Below are positions 25,564 through 33,767 of a stretch of 64,000 nucleotides of DNA, one piece after another. Every line of letters begins with the position of its first letter. The first letter of the stretch is position 1. The position numbers and the translations under genes were made by a program. The notes beneath the pieces are model-generated. The model was not told the DNA's origin. It saw only the letters and a list, made by a program, of their open reading frames with translations, and ran no database searches. The DNA lies in the NCBI GenBank assembly GCA_023150295.1, contig JAKLLE010000005.1, forward strand, positions 18,560-82,559. The letters are read 5' to 3'. This DNA is from Giesbergeria sp. GTDB taxonomy: Bacteria > Pseudomonadota > Gammaproteobacteria > Burkholderiales > Burkholderiaceae_C.

Positions 25564-26111
25564 ATCCCGTACGAGTCCTTTTGCTGGGCACCGCCCTGGC
25601 TGCTGCGGCCCTGCCCGCCCTGGCCCATGGCGATGAAGACCACAGCGAGCCCCACGTCGTTGCCACCGCTCCCATGGCCGCGCAAAGCCCGCGCACCGAG
25701 GCCCAGACCGATGCCTTCGAACTGGTGGCCTCGCTGGAGCAGGACCGGCTGGTGCTGCACATCGACCGCTTCGACACCAATGAACCTGTCGAGGGCGCAC
25801 AGGTGGAAGTGGACACCGGCACCATGCAGGCCAAGGCCACGCAATCGTCTCCCGGCGTGTACTGGGTGGCCCAGGGCGCGCTTGGCCAGCCAGGCAAGCA
25901 CCCGCTGACCATCACCATCGAAACCGAAGACACCGCTGATCTTCTGACCGCCACGCTGGAAGTGCCCGCCGCTCCCGCCCCCACCACCAGCGGCCCGATA
26001 TCCGAACCCTGGATGGCCTGGGGCCTGGGCGGCACCCTGCTGCTCTCGGGTGCGGGCCTGCTGGCCCTGCGCCGTCGCCCCCGTGCCACCGCCCCAGGAT
26101 CGCCCGTATGA
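25560..26111 (+). CDS. Periplasmic metal-binding protein with C-terminal membrane anchor
   Basis: A 183-residue protein with a signal peptide (ending ALAHGDEDH), a His/Asp-rich N-terminus (HGDEDHSEPH), a beta-rich domain reading like a YtkA/FixH fold (LEQDRLVLHIDRFDTNEPVEGAQVEV), and a C-terminal membrane helix with an Arg-rich end. It overlaps both neighbours by ATGA. Similar genes sit between czcC and czcB in other Comamonadaceae; a role in presenting metal to the pump is plausible but unproven. I do not know a gene name for it. Confidence 0.8.
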   Translation: MNPVRVLLLGTALAAAALPALAHGDEDHSEPHVVATAPMAAQSPRTEAQTDAFELVASLEQDRLVLHIDRFDTNEPVEGAQVEVDTGTMQAKATQSSPGVYWVAQGALGQPGKHPLTITIETEDTADLLTATLEVPAAPAPTTSGPISEPWMAWGLGGTLLLSGAGLLALRRRPRATAPGSPV

Positions 26112-27229
26112 CATCCGCACAGTTTTCCCGCATGGCCGCCGCATGGCTGCTGGTCTTGCATGGTGCAGCCTTCGCCCACGGCGGCGAAGACCACGACCAC
26201 GGCCCCGCCGCAGCACCCCTGCCAGCCACAGGCACCACGGCCCCCCAGCGCCAGGCCGACGGCAGCCTGTTCATTCCCAAGGCCATCCAGAGGCAATGGA
26301 GCTTGCGCACCGTGCGGGCAGACATCCGTGAGCTGCCCACCTCGGTCGAGTTGCAGGGCAAGGTGGTGGCCGATGCCAATGCCGGAGGGCGTGTGCAGTC
26401 CACCCAGCCGGGGCGCATCGAAGCGCCGGACCAGGGTTTGCCCACCCTGGGCCAGCAGGTTCGCAAAGGACAGGTGCTGGCGCATGTGCGGCCCACCGTG
26501 TCGAACACCGAACGCGGCGGCCTGCAGGCCCAGCTGGCCGACCTGGATGCACAGCAGGCCATCGCCCAGCGCAAGGCCGATCGATACGCCCAGCTCAAGG
26601 GCGCCGTACCGCAGTCGGCCATTGATGCCGCGCGGCTTGAATCAGAGGCACTGCGCCAGCGCAGGCAGGCCTTGCAGGCCAGTCTGCAGGCGCCGGAGCC
26701 GCTGCGTGCACCGGTGTCGGGCGTGGTCAGCGCGGTGCACGCCATGGCAGGCCAGGTGGTCGATGCGCGAGAAACGCTGTTCGAGGTGGTCAACCCCGCA
26801 CAGCTGACCGTGGAGGCACTGGCCTACGAACCCACCCTGGCCCAGGGCGTGACGGCGGCCAGCACCAGCGTGGCAGGCGCCAGTACCGAACTGCAGTTTG
26901 TCGGCAGCGGAAGGCAGTTGCGCGAGCAGGCCTGGGTGCTGCAGTTCCGCATTCCGTCGGACCAGCATGCACTGGCGGTGGGCCAGTCGGTCAAAGTGAT
27001 CGCCACCACACGGCAGACGCACAAGGGCGCCGCTGTTCCGCAGGCGGCCGTGGTGCGCGCTGGCGGGGGCGATCAGGCTGTCTGGGTGCATACGACGGCA
27101 GAGAAATTTGAACGCCGCACAGTGCGCGCGCAGACGCTGAGCGCGGAAAGCACCGCTGTCACCTCCGGCATTGCCGCCGGGGAGCGCGTGGTCACCCAGG
27201 GCGCGAGCCTGCTGGCACAGGTGCGCTGA
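26108..27229 (+). CDS. czcB: HME-RND periplasmic adaptor (CzcB/CusB-like)
   Basis: A 373-residue membrane-fusion protein joining the RND pump to the outer-membrane channel. A signal peptide is followed by a His-rich segment (HGGEDHDHG), then the barrel-sandwich lipoyl-like halves (QSTQPGRIEAPDQGLPTLGQQVRKGQVLA; APVSGVVSAVHAMAGQVV), a coiled-coil hairpin and a beta-barrel domain. The start overlaps the previous stop (ATGA) and the next gene starts 2 bp after its stop. Confidence 0.92.
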   Translation: MTSAQFSRMAAAWLLVLHGAAFAHGGEDHDHGPAAAPLPATGTTAPQRQADGSLFIPKAIQRQWSLRTVRADIRELPTSVELQGKVVADANAGGRVQSTQPGRIEAPDQGLPTLGQQVRKGQVLAHVRPTVSNTERGGLQAQLADLDAQQAIAQRKADRYAQLKGAVPQSAIDAARLESEALRQRRQALQASLQAPEPLRAPVSGVVSAVHAMAGQVVDARETLFEVVNPAQLTVEALAYEPTLAQGVTAASTSVAGASTELQFVGSGRQLREQAWVLQFRIPSDQHALAVGQSVKVIATTRQTHKGAAVPQAAVVRAGGGDQAVWVHTTAEKFERRTVRAQTLSAESTAVTSGIAAGERVVTQGASLLAQVR

Positions 27230-27231
27230 AC

Positions 27232-30200
27232 ATGTTTGACTTCATCATTCATACCAGCCTGCGCCAGCGCCTGATGGTGCTGGGCTTGTCGCTGTTTCTG
27301 GTGGTTTACGGCGCCTTGAGCCTGCGGCAGATGCCAGTCGATGTGTTTCCCGACCTGAACAAGCCCACCGTCACGCTGATGACCGAAGCCGGCGGCATGG
27401 CGCCGGAAGAAGTCGAGCAGCTGGTCAGCTTTCCCATCGAGTCGGGCATGAACGGCATGCCCGGGGTGACCCGCGTGCGCTCGGTCTCCGGCGTGGGGCT
27501 GTCGATCGTGTATGTCGAGTTCGAGTGGGGCTCGGACATCTACCGCAACCGCCAGCAGATTGCCGAGCGCCTGAACCTGGTGCGCGAACAGCTGCCCGAG
27601 GGCATCGTGCCGCAAATGGGGCCGATTTCTTCCATCATGGGCGAGATTCTGCTGATCGCCCTGCCCGCCGACCCCGCCAAGGTCAGCCCGATGCAGGTGC
27701 GCGAGTATGCCGACTGGGTGGTGCGCCCCCGGCTGCTCACCATCCCGGGCATCGCCCAGGTCACACCCATTGGCGGAGAGGTGCGCCAGTACCGGGTCGA
27801 GATTCACCCGGCGAAGCTGCAGGCCCTGGGCATTGAACGGGAAAAGGTGGACGCAGCGCTGCGCGACTTCGGCGCCAACACCAGCGGTGGCTTCTTGCAG
27901 GCGCAGGGCCGTGAATATCTGATCCGGCAGGTGGGCCGCACCAGCCGCATCGAAGACCTGCGCAGCGTGGTGGTGGGTGTTAAAAACACCCAGCCCATCC
28001 TGTTACACCAGGTGGCAGACGTTCGGCTGGCCCCGGCGGTCAAGCGCGGCGATGCCAGCTACAAGGGCCAGCCAGCGGTGATTTTGTCGGTGCAAAAGCA
28101 GCCTGGCGCCGACAGCGTGGCGCTCACCCAGGCGGTCGAGCAGGCCATGGCCACGCTGAACAAGGCGCTGCCCCAGGGCATTGAAACGCCGCAGTTCTTG
28201 TTCAAGCAGGCCGATTTCATCGAACGCTCGGTGGGCAACGTCCAGGAAGCCCTGCGCGATGGCGCCATTCTGGTGGCGGTCGTGCTGTTCTTGTTCCTGC
28301 TGAATGTGCGTACCACAGTCATCTCGCTGGTGGCCATTCCGCTGTCGCTGATGGTGACCGCGCTGGTGTTCCGCTATTTCGGCCTGTCGATCAACACGAT
28401 GACGCTGGGGGGGCTGGCCATCGCCATTGGCGAGCTGGTGGACGACGCGGTGGTGGACGTCGAAAACGTGCTGCGCCGCCTGAAGGAAAACCGCCTGAAA
28501 CCGCAGCCGCTCCCGGCCCTGACGGTGATTGCCGCCGCCTCCCGCGAGGTGCGTACGGGCGTCGTCTATGCCACCCTGGTCGTGGTGCTGGTGTTTGTGC
28601 CTTTGTTTGCCCTGCCGGGCATCGAAGGCCGGTTGTTCACTCCGCTGGGCATTGCGTATGTGGTGTCTATCCTGGCCAGCATGGTGGTGGCCGTCACCAT
28701 CACGCCCGTGCTGTGCTACTACCTGCTGCCGCGCATGAAGCAACTGCATGCGGGCGACAGCCCGCTGGCGGCCTGGCTCAAGCGCTGGGATGCCCGCTTG
28801 CTGAACGGGTCGTTCGATCATTCCCGCACCCTGCTGGCGGGTGCGCTGGTCGTGGTTCTGGCGGTTGCCGCCAGCGTGCCCTTCTTTCCGCGCTCGTTCC
28901 TGCCGCCCTTCAACGAAGGCACGCTCACGGTGAACGTGTTGCTCAACCCCGGCACCTCGCTGGAAGAGTCCAACCGCATCGCAACACTGGCCGAGCAACT
29001 GGCCATGCAAGTTCCTGAGGTTACCCAGGTGGGCCGCAGAACCGGCCGAGCCGAACTGGACGAACATGCGGAAGGGGTGCACTACACCGAGATGGACATC
29101 GACCTCAAGATGTCCGAGCGCAGCCGCGATGTTGTGGTGCAGGACATTCGCGCCCGACTGGCCACCCTGCCCGCAGCCACCAGCGTGGGGCAACCCATTT
29201 CGCACCGCCTGGACCACCTGCTCTCGGGCGTGCGGGCGCAGATCGCGCTGAAGGTGTACGGGGACGACCTGGACACGCTGCGGGGCCTGGCAGGCGACCT
29301 GCGCGACCGCCTGTCGCGCATTCCGGGCATCACCGACCTGCAGATCGAGAAGCAGGTGCTGATTCCGCAGATCAAGATCCACCTGGACTACGAGCAGGCC
29401 GCACGCTACGGCGTCGCACCCGGTGCGGTCTTGCGATCCTTGCAACAGATGATCGAAGGCGAACGCATCACCCAGATCGTTGAAGGCAACCGCCGCTTTG
29501 ACCTGGTGGTGCGCCTGCCCGAGGACGACCGCGGGTTGCACGCCCTGAAGGGCTTGCTGATCGAAACCCCCACGGGGGCGGTTCCGCTGTCCCTGCTGGC
29601 AACCATCGAAGACGGCGAAGGCCCCAACCAGGTCAGCCGCGAGAACGCGCGCCGACGCATCGTGGTGTCGGCCAACACCGACGGCAGCGACATGGCGCGC
29701 ATCATTGGCGACATCCGCACCACGTTGGCCGCCGCGCCCATGCCGGAAGGCTATTTCACGGCGCTTGAAGGCCAGTTCCAGGCCCAGGAGCAGGCGGCCC
29801 GGTTGATTGCCCTGCTGGCCCTGGTGTCGCTGGCCATGATCTTCCTGGTGCTCTACAGCCGCTACCGATCCACCGTGCTGACCCTCATCATCATGGGCAA
29901 CATTCCGCTGGCCCTGGTGGGCAGTGTGCTGGCACTGTGGATCTCGGGCCAGCCGCTGTCGGTGGCCGCGCTGGTGGGCTTCATCACGCTGACGGGCATC
30001 TCGACGCGCAACGGCATCCTCAAGATCAGCCACTACATCAACCTGTGCGCGTTCGAGGGTGAAAAATTTGGCAAGCAACTCATCGTGCGCGGCTCGCTCG
30101 AGCGCCTCACCCCGGTGCTGATGACGGCGCTGGTCGCTGCCTTCGCGCTGGTGCCGCTGCTGGTGTCGGCAGATGCCCCCGGCAAGGAAGTGCTGCACCC

Positions 30201-30348
30201 CGTGGCCGTGGTGATTTTCGGCGGCCTGGTCAGCTCCACGCTGCTCGACACCTTGCTGACGCCGCTGATGTTCTGGCGCTGGGGCGAAAAGCCATTGGAG
30301 CACCTGCTGGCGCTGCGCAGCCAGGAAAAATCGCAAGACAGTTTCTAA
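27232..30348 (+). CDS. czcA: HME-family RND heavy-metal efflux pump (CzcA/CusA-like)
   Basis: A 1038-residue proton-driven inner-membrane pump with the two 6-helix bundles and two large periplasmic loops of RND proteins. LRQMPVDVFPDLNKPTVT is the typical N-terminal loop start. The TM4 proton-relay motif reads LAIAIGELVDDAVVDVEN (about 393-410); this differs from the DFGLIVDGAVVIVEN form of CzcA and the AVGAMVDAAIVMIEN form of CusA, so metal specificity is not clear. Its C-terminus is shorter than that of most RND pumps. It is the last of the tightly packed czcCxBA genes. Confidence 0.95.
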   Translation: MFDFIIHTSLRQRLMVLGLSLFLVVYGALSLRQMPVDVFPDLNKPTVTLMTEAGGMAPEEVEQLVSFPIESGMNGMPGVTRVRSVSGVGLSIVYVEFEWGSDIYRNRQQIAERLNLVREQLPEGIVPQMGPISSIMGEILLIALPADPAKVSPMQVREYADWVVRPRLLTIPGIAQVTPIGGEVRQYRVEIHPAKLQALGIEREKVDAALRDFGANTSGGFLQAQGREYLIRQVGRTSRIEDLRSVVVGVKNTQPILLHQVADVRLAPAVKRGDASYKGQPAVILSVQKQPGADSVALTQAVEQAMATLNKALPQGIETPQFLFKQADFIERSVGNVQEALRDGAILVAVVLFLFLLNVRTTVISLVAIPLSLMVTALVFRYFGLSINTMTLGGLAIAIGELVDDAVVDVENVLRRLKENRLKPQPLPALTVIAAASREVRTGVVYATLVVVLVFVPLFALPGIEGRLFTPLGIAYVVSILASMVVAVTITPVLCYYLLPRMKQLHAGDSPLAAWLKRWDARLLNGSFDHSRTLLAGALVVVLAVAASVPFFPRSFLPPFNEGTLTVNVLLNPGTSLEESNRIATLAEQLAMQVPEVTQVGRRTGRAELDEHAEGVHYTEMDIDLKMSERSRDVVVQDIRARLATLPAATSVGQPISHRLDHLLSGVRAQIALKVYGDDLDTLRGLAGDLRDRLSRIPGITDLQIEKQVLIPQIKIHLDYEQAARYGVAPGAVLRSLQQMIEGERITQIVEGNRRFDLVVRLPEDDRGLHALKGLLIETPTGAVPLSLLATIEDGEGPNQVSRENARRRIVVSANTDGSDMARIIGDIRTTLAAAPMPEGYFTALEGQFQAQEQAARLIALLALVSLAMIFLVLYSRYRSTVLTLIIMGNIPLALVGSVLALWISGQPLSVAALVGFITLTGISTRNGILKISHYINLCAFEGEKFGKQLIVRGSLERLTPVLMTALVAAFALVPLLVSADAPGKEVLHPVAVVIFGGLVSSTLLDTLLTPLMFWRWGEKPLEHLLALRSQEKSQDSF

Positions 30349-30395
30349 CAACCCACTTCCCAGCGACAGGCTGGGCTCAAGACGAAGGAGCCTCC

Positions 30396-30854
30396 ATGAA
30401 TAACGCCCGATTTTTGACTTCTGTTGCTTTTGTGCTTGCCGCCGGTGCCACGAGCGTGCACGCACACGACGACGCCTACCTGGATACACAGCAGGCACCG
30501 AATGGCGGCCAGTTGCGCATGGCGGGTGTTTATCACCTGGAACTGGTGGTGGACAAATCAACCCCGCAGGCGGCTGACAAGCCCGTGGTGGTCTACGTCA
30601 CCGACCACGCGGGGCAAAAAGTGCCCACCCAAGGCGCCACCGGCAACGCCACCATCCTTGCCGCCAAGGGCAAGGCCAGCGTGGCACTGGTGCCCGACGG
30701 CGACAACCGCCTCAAGGGCACCGGGAACTATGCATCCACCCCCGACATGAAGGCCATCATCAGCTTCACGGCCAAGGGTCAGCCCCCGGAAACCGCGCGC
30801 TTTACCCCGCTGCTCAAAACCAAGGATGCGCATTCAGATCACAAAATGCACTGA
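30396..30854 (+). CDS. Secreted protein of the metal-resistance cluster, unknown family
   Basis: A 152-residue protein with a signal peptide (MNNARFLTSVAFVLAAGATSVHA), an acidic and His start (HDDAYLDTQQAPNGGQLRMAG), a beta-rich middle (YHLELVV...VVVYVTDHAGQKVPTQGATGNATI) and a His-containing tail (DAHSDHKMH). It resembles periplasmic accessory proteins found next to copper and czc genes, but I know no firm family name. AAGGAG precedes the ATG. It lies 47 bp after czcA and is likely part of the same transcription unit. Confidence 0.78.
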   Translation: MNNARFLTSVAFVLAAGATSVHAHDDAYLDTQQAPNGGQLRMAGVYHLELVVDKSTPQAADKPVVVYVTDHAGQKVPTQGATGNATILAAKGKASVALVPDGDNRLKGTGNYASTPDMKAIISFTAKGQPPETARFTPLLKTKDAHSDHKMH

Positions 30855-30907
30855 CACCTATGACACAACGAACGTCTTCATCCATTTGCCATTCGAGGAA
30901 AAGTACC

Positions 30908-31405
30908 ATGACCAAATCCACGGCAGTCTCCAACAAGACCTTCACAACGCTCGCTTTGACGGCAGCACTCGCCTTTGCCAGCACTTCGGCCTGGGCCACC
31001 AACCATGAGCCGGATCACTCGGCCCACCACCCCGGAGTTCCCTCCGCAACCCCTGCGCCCGACAGCGGCGCCACGGTGCCTCCCCAGGTCATGCAAAAAC
31101 AGATGCAGGCCATGAAGGCCATGCACGAAAAGATGATGAATGCCAAAACGCCCGAGGAACGCAGCGCGCTGATGGCCGAACACATGCAGACCATGCGGGA
31201 AGGCATGGGGATGATGCAGAAAATGGGGCAGTCCGGCGGCATGGGCGGCATGGGCGGTATGGGTGCATCCAAAGGCGGCAAAGCCATGGCGTGTGACATG
31301 CATGAATCGCACCGCATGATGGGCATGCGCATGGAAATGATGGAGTCCATGATGCAGATGATGATGGATCGCATGCAGTCACCCATGGCACCTGCGGCCG
31401 AGTAA
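30908..31405 (+). CDS. Met/His-rich periplasmic metal-binding protein
   Basis: A 165-residue secreted protein. After the signal peptide (ending TSAWA) comes a His cluster (NHEPDHSAHHPG) and a strikingly methionine-rich body, with MQKQMQAMKAMHEKMM, a GGMGGMGGMG run and MMGMRMEMMESMMQMMMDRM. Such Met and His clusters typically bind Cu(I)/Ag(I) in the periplasm; that function is inferred from composition. The start was set at 30908 because GAGGAAAAG precedes it; the track ORF begins 48 bp earlier. Confidence 0.82.
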   Translation: MTKSTAVSNKTFTTLALTAALAFASTSAWATNHEPDHSAHHPGVPSATPAPDSGATVPPQVMQKQMQAMKAMHEKMMNAKTPEERSALMAEHMQTMREGMGMMQKMGQSGGMGGMGGMGASKGGKAMACDMHESHRMMGMRMEMMESMMQMMMDRMQSPMAPAAE

Positions 31406-31414
31406 GGGGTCAAC

Positions 31415-31687
31415 ATGAGCCACAACCACTCCCCTCATCAGATACCGGGACAGCACACCCAGAAAGATGGGAGCTTTTGGCGTTCCCGGTATTCCATCGG
31501 GCTCCTGGTGATCGGGGCTGTTGCTGGCTACTTTCTATGGACCGAACATCGCGCCCACCTGTCGCAATGGTGGCCCTACGCGATTTTGTTGCTTTGTCCG
31601 TTGATGCACGTTTTCATGCATGGCGGGCATGGCGGGAACGCGAATGGTGGGACATCGCAGCAGGACGACGACCAGCGCAGGAGCTAA
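31415..31687 (+). CDS. Small membrane protein, DUF2933-like
   Basis: A 90-residue protein with one to two membrane helices (about 26-43 and 52-66) and metal-ligand-rich ends: MSHNHSPHQIPGQH at the start and HVFMHGGHGGNANGG near the end. The LLLCPLMHVFMHGGHGG segment is the signature of DUF2933 proteins found in copper clusters. Function not known. It starts 9 bp after the Met-rich protein gene, and its final codons carry the ribosome site of the next gene. Confidence 0.85.
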   Translation: MSHNHSPHQIPGQHTQKDGSFWRSRYSIGLLVIGAVAGYFLWTEHRAHLSQWWPYAILLLCPLMHVFMHGGHGGNANGGTSQQDDDQRRS

Positions 31688-31692
31688 AAACC

Positions 31693-32325
31693 ATGGATCA
31701 CTCAGCACCCTCCTACGGCCTGTGGCTGCTGGTGGCCATCAACGTCGCGGTCTTCGCCATGTTCGCCTTCAGCTTCTTCAAGCCGACCACCGCACGCGAC
31801 TGGCGCAGTTTTGGCGCGTTCACGGCATTTATCGTCGCGCTGTTTGTCGAGATGTACGGCTTTCCGCTGACCATCTACTTCATGGCAGGTTGGTTGGGAC
31901 AAAATTACCCGGAGGTTGACTTTTTGAGTCATGACGCCGGGCATCTTTTGGAGCTTTTGTTTGGCTGGGGTGGTGATCCCCATTGGGGCCCGTTCCACAT
32001 ACTGAGCTACCTGTTCATCGGCGGCGGATTCTGGATCCTGGCCGAAGCCTGGCCGACGCTATATGCGGCCCAGCGCCAAGGCCAGCTGGCGCAGTCAGGC
32101 CTTTACGCCAAGGTGCGCCACCCGCAGTACATCGGGTTCGTGCTGATCATGTTCGGTTTCCTGTTGCAATGGCCGACCATCCTCACCTTGTTGATGTTTC
32201 CTGTCCTCTTGTTCATGTACGGCCGCCTGGCATTGACCGAAGAGCGTGAGAGCGCTGCGCGTTTCGGTCTGGTCTGGCAAGAGTATGCGAGCCGCGTACC
32301 GCGTTTCGTTCCCCGGCTGGGCTGA
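31693..32325 (+). CDS. Membrane methyltransferase of the isoprenylcysteine carboxylmethyltransferase family
   Basis: A 210-residue integral membrane protein. At least five hydrophobic segments precede the family signature GLYAKVRHPQYIGFVLIMFGFLLQWP and the C-terminal EERESAARFGLVWQEYASRVPRFVP, which bind S-adenosylmethionine and acceptor. Bacterial members are frequent in metal-resistance loci but their substrates are unknown. The AGGAG site overlaps the end of the DUF2933 gene. The track ORF (31477) is over-extended. Confidence 0.88.
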   Translation: MDHSAPSYGLWLLVAINVAVFAMFAFSFFKPTTARDWRSFGAFTAFIVALFVEMYGFPLTIYFMAGWLGQNYPEVDFLSHDAGHLLELLFGWGGDPHWGPFHILSYLFIGGGFWILAEAWPTLYAAQRQGQLAQSGLYAKVRHPQYIGFVLIMFGFLLQWPTILTLLMFPVLLFMYGRLALTEERESAARFGLVWQEYASRVPRFVPRLG

Positions 32326-32366
32326 CAAGTGACCGCAGCGGACTATTTCAACTGTCGAGGTAAACC

Positions 32367-32645
32367 ATGACTTCCACCGATCTGGTCATTTCGGGCATGA
32401 CTTGCCCCATGTGCACGGCGCGTGTCACGCAAGCCTTGTGTACCGTCGCCGGAGTGCAAACTGTCGACGTCGATTGGAAGACGGGCATTGCACACGTCAA
32501 GGGCGACGCAACCATGGAGCCGCTTTCAGACGATCTTTTGGTTCTTGCACTGGAAGAAGCGGGATACCCAGCCCGCATCTTGCGTCCGGGCGCGCCCCAA
32601 CCGCCCACCGCCGCAGTCAAGTCTGGATGCTGTTGCAAGCGCTGA
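32367..32645 (+). CDS. Heavy-metal-associated (HMA) domain protein
   Basis: A 92-residue cytoplasmic HMA-fold protein with the metal-binding GMTCPMCTARV motif (Cys at about 12 and 15) and a Cys-rich tail (SGCCCKR). The MxCPxC form with Pro-Met and the CCC tail recall MerP-like or mercury/copper-chaperone variants. It may deliver metal to the ATPase encoded at 33768, which lacks its own HMA domain (inference). It follows the methyltransferase gene by 41 bp and has GAGGT before the ATG. Confidence 0.88.
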   Translation: MTSTDLVISGMTCPMCTARVTQALCTVAGVQTVDVDWKTGIAHVKGDATMEPLSDDLLVLALEEAGYPARILRPGAPQPPTAAVKSGCCCKR

Positions 32646-32646
32646 C

Positions 32647-33153
32647 ATGACCGGCACCCTCATGAAAAAAATCGGTTGGAAACTGGGCCTGGGCGGACTC
32701 CTGGCGGTATTCCTGATGGCCGCAGGCACGTCTCTGCTGGGTTCACGGAGTCAATCGATGCCGGATCAATTGCGCGCCAATGATCCGCATGTCGTGAATG
32801 TGGGTGCCGGCCTGTACACCCAGCATTGCGCCGCGTGCCACGGAGCCCGTGGTGAAGGGCAGCCAAACTGGCGCGAGCATGGCCCCGATGGCCGCCTACC
32901 TGCCCCGCCGCATGACGAAAGCGGTCACACCTGGCACCACCCGGACGCACAACTCTTCGCCATCACCAAATATGGGCTGGCGAAATTGATTCAGCAGCCT
33001 GACTACCAGACCAACATGCCTGTTTACGACGGTGTGTTGAGTGACTCCGAAATCAATGCCGTGCTTTCATGGATCAAGGCACAGTGGCCCAAGGAGATTC
33101 AAGCACGGCACGACCAGGTCAACGCGCAGTACCAAAAGTCGCTTGAGCACTGA
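32647..33153 (+). CDS. Membrane-anchored class I cytochrome c
   Basis: A 168-residue c-type cytochrome. An N-terminal hydrophobic segment (about 13-32) acts as anchor or signal. The heme motif CAACHG (about residue 62) is followed by ARGEGQPNW and the distal methionine region TNMPVYDG..LSDSEINAVLSWIKAQWP. It starts 1 bp after the HMA gene; a second ATG at 32662 is possible. A cytochrome in a copper cluster suggests periplasmic redox, for example electron transfer to or from Cu-oxidising proteins, but no partner oxidase is in the window. Confidence 0.9.
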   Translation: MTGTLMKKIGWKLGLGGLLAVFLMAAGTSLLGSRSQSMPDQLRANDPHVVNVGAGLYTQHCAACHGARGEGQPNWREHGPDGRLPAPPHDESGHTWHHPDAQLFAITKYGLAKLIQQPDYQTNMPVYDGVLSDSEINAVLSWIKAQWPKEIQARHDQVNAQYQKSLEH

Positions 33154-33194
33154 GCCAGCGCCTCTGGCCCATTCGCAGCACTTTTCTGTCGACA

Positions 33195-33227
33195 GAAAAA
33201 GATAGGCCCGATGCACAAGCATCGGGC
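33195..33227 (-). terminator. Rho-independent terminator for the gene at 33248
   Basis: On the minus strand a perfect 9-bp stem, GCCCGATGC-TTGT-GCATCGGGC, is followed by CTATCTTTTTC. It lies 20 bp after the stop of the small minus-strand gene. Next to it is an 18-bp perfect palindrome, TTTTCTGTCGACAGAAAA (33182-33199), toward the cytochrome gene. Confidence 0.85.
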
Positions 33228-33247
33228 TGAAAGGGGAAATGAAGCGA

Positions 33248-33550
33248 TTAGTTGATGTAAAGGTTCTTCAGCTGTCCGTTCTTGTCATCCAGCACCTGCT
33301 GGCGAGATTGGCTGGTTTGAGCACCCGTATTGGTCTTATCCACGATTTCTGGCGTCATCGAATCACCATGCAGCATCTTGGCATGGACGTTCGGATCGAC
33401 TCGACTCTTGGCCGTGTTTTGGCCAATGTGCTCAGGCGTGAAATGAACAATATCGCCGTTCCCTTGGTGCCAGGCGGAAGTGGCCTGAGACAAGCCAGAC
33501 AAAGTGACAAGGGCAATGGCGAGAGAGAGCTTTACAGTTTTGGTGGTCAT
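33248..33550 (-). CDS. Small secreted protein of unknown function
   Basis: A 100-residue protein with a signal peptide (MTTKTVKLSLAIALVTLSGLSQATSA). The mature part (WHQGNGDIVHFTPEHIGQ..SRQQVLDDKNGQLKNLYIN) is hydrophilic and probably binds nothing obvious; I recognise no family. AAGGAC precedes the ATG at 33550, and a good terminator follows its stop. It is the only minus-strand gene in the metal block and is divergent from the copper ATPase, sharing its upstream region. Confidence 0.7.
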   Translation of the reverse strand: MTTKTVKLSLAIALVTLSGLSQATSAWHQGNGDIVHFTPEHIGQNTAKSRVDPNVHAKMLHGDSMTPEIVDKTNTGAQTSQSRQQVLDDKNGQLKNLYIN

Positions 33551-33711
33551 TTTGAAGTCCTTGCAATGAAAAGTGAGGCTGGATTTCCTGCCTGTGCGAA
33601 GAGCACGAGTGAACTGTAAGAAGCCGCCACCCACAGGACGCTGACCACCACATTACGTTTTGTTCATTTCGAACCCTGTGCATTCCACTTGGTGGATGCG
33701 CACCGTCCGCC

Positions 33712-33742
33712 TTGACTTTGCCACCGTGACAGGGTTCATCAT
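33712..33742 (+). promoter_or_regulatory. CueR/MerR-type promoter of the copper ATPase
   Basis: A -35 TTGACT (33712-33717) is followed by exactly 19 bp, TTGCCACCGTGACAGGGTT, and a -10-like CATCAT (33737-33742). The 19-bp spacer with an imperfect dyad (CTTTGCCAC/GTGACAGGG) is the hallmark of MerR-family, especially CueR, promoters. The -10 overlaps the ATG at 33741, so that ATG should not be the start. No cueR gene is in the window. Confidence 0.7.
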
Positions 33743-33767
33743 GAAATCGAGTCAGGAGCCATCCACC

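Noticed and set aside
28003-30561. 852-aa minus-strand ORF
   Set aside because: Antisense to czcA, with His/Gln/Arg-rich non-domain sequence.
33660-33767. N-terminal extension of the copper ATPase
   Set aside because: It contains the -35/-10 of the gene itself; homology and the ribosome site favour 33768.
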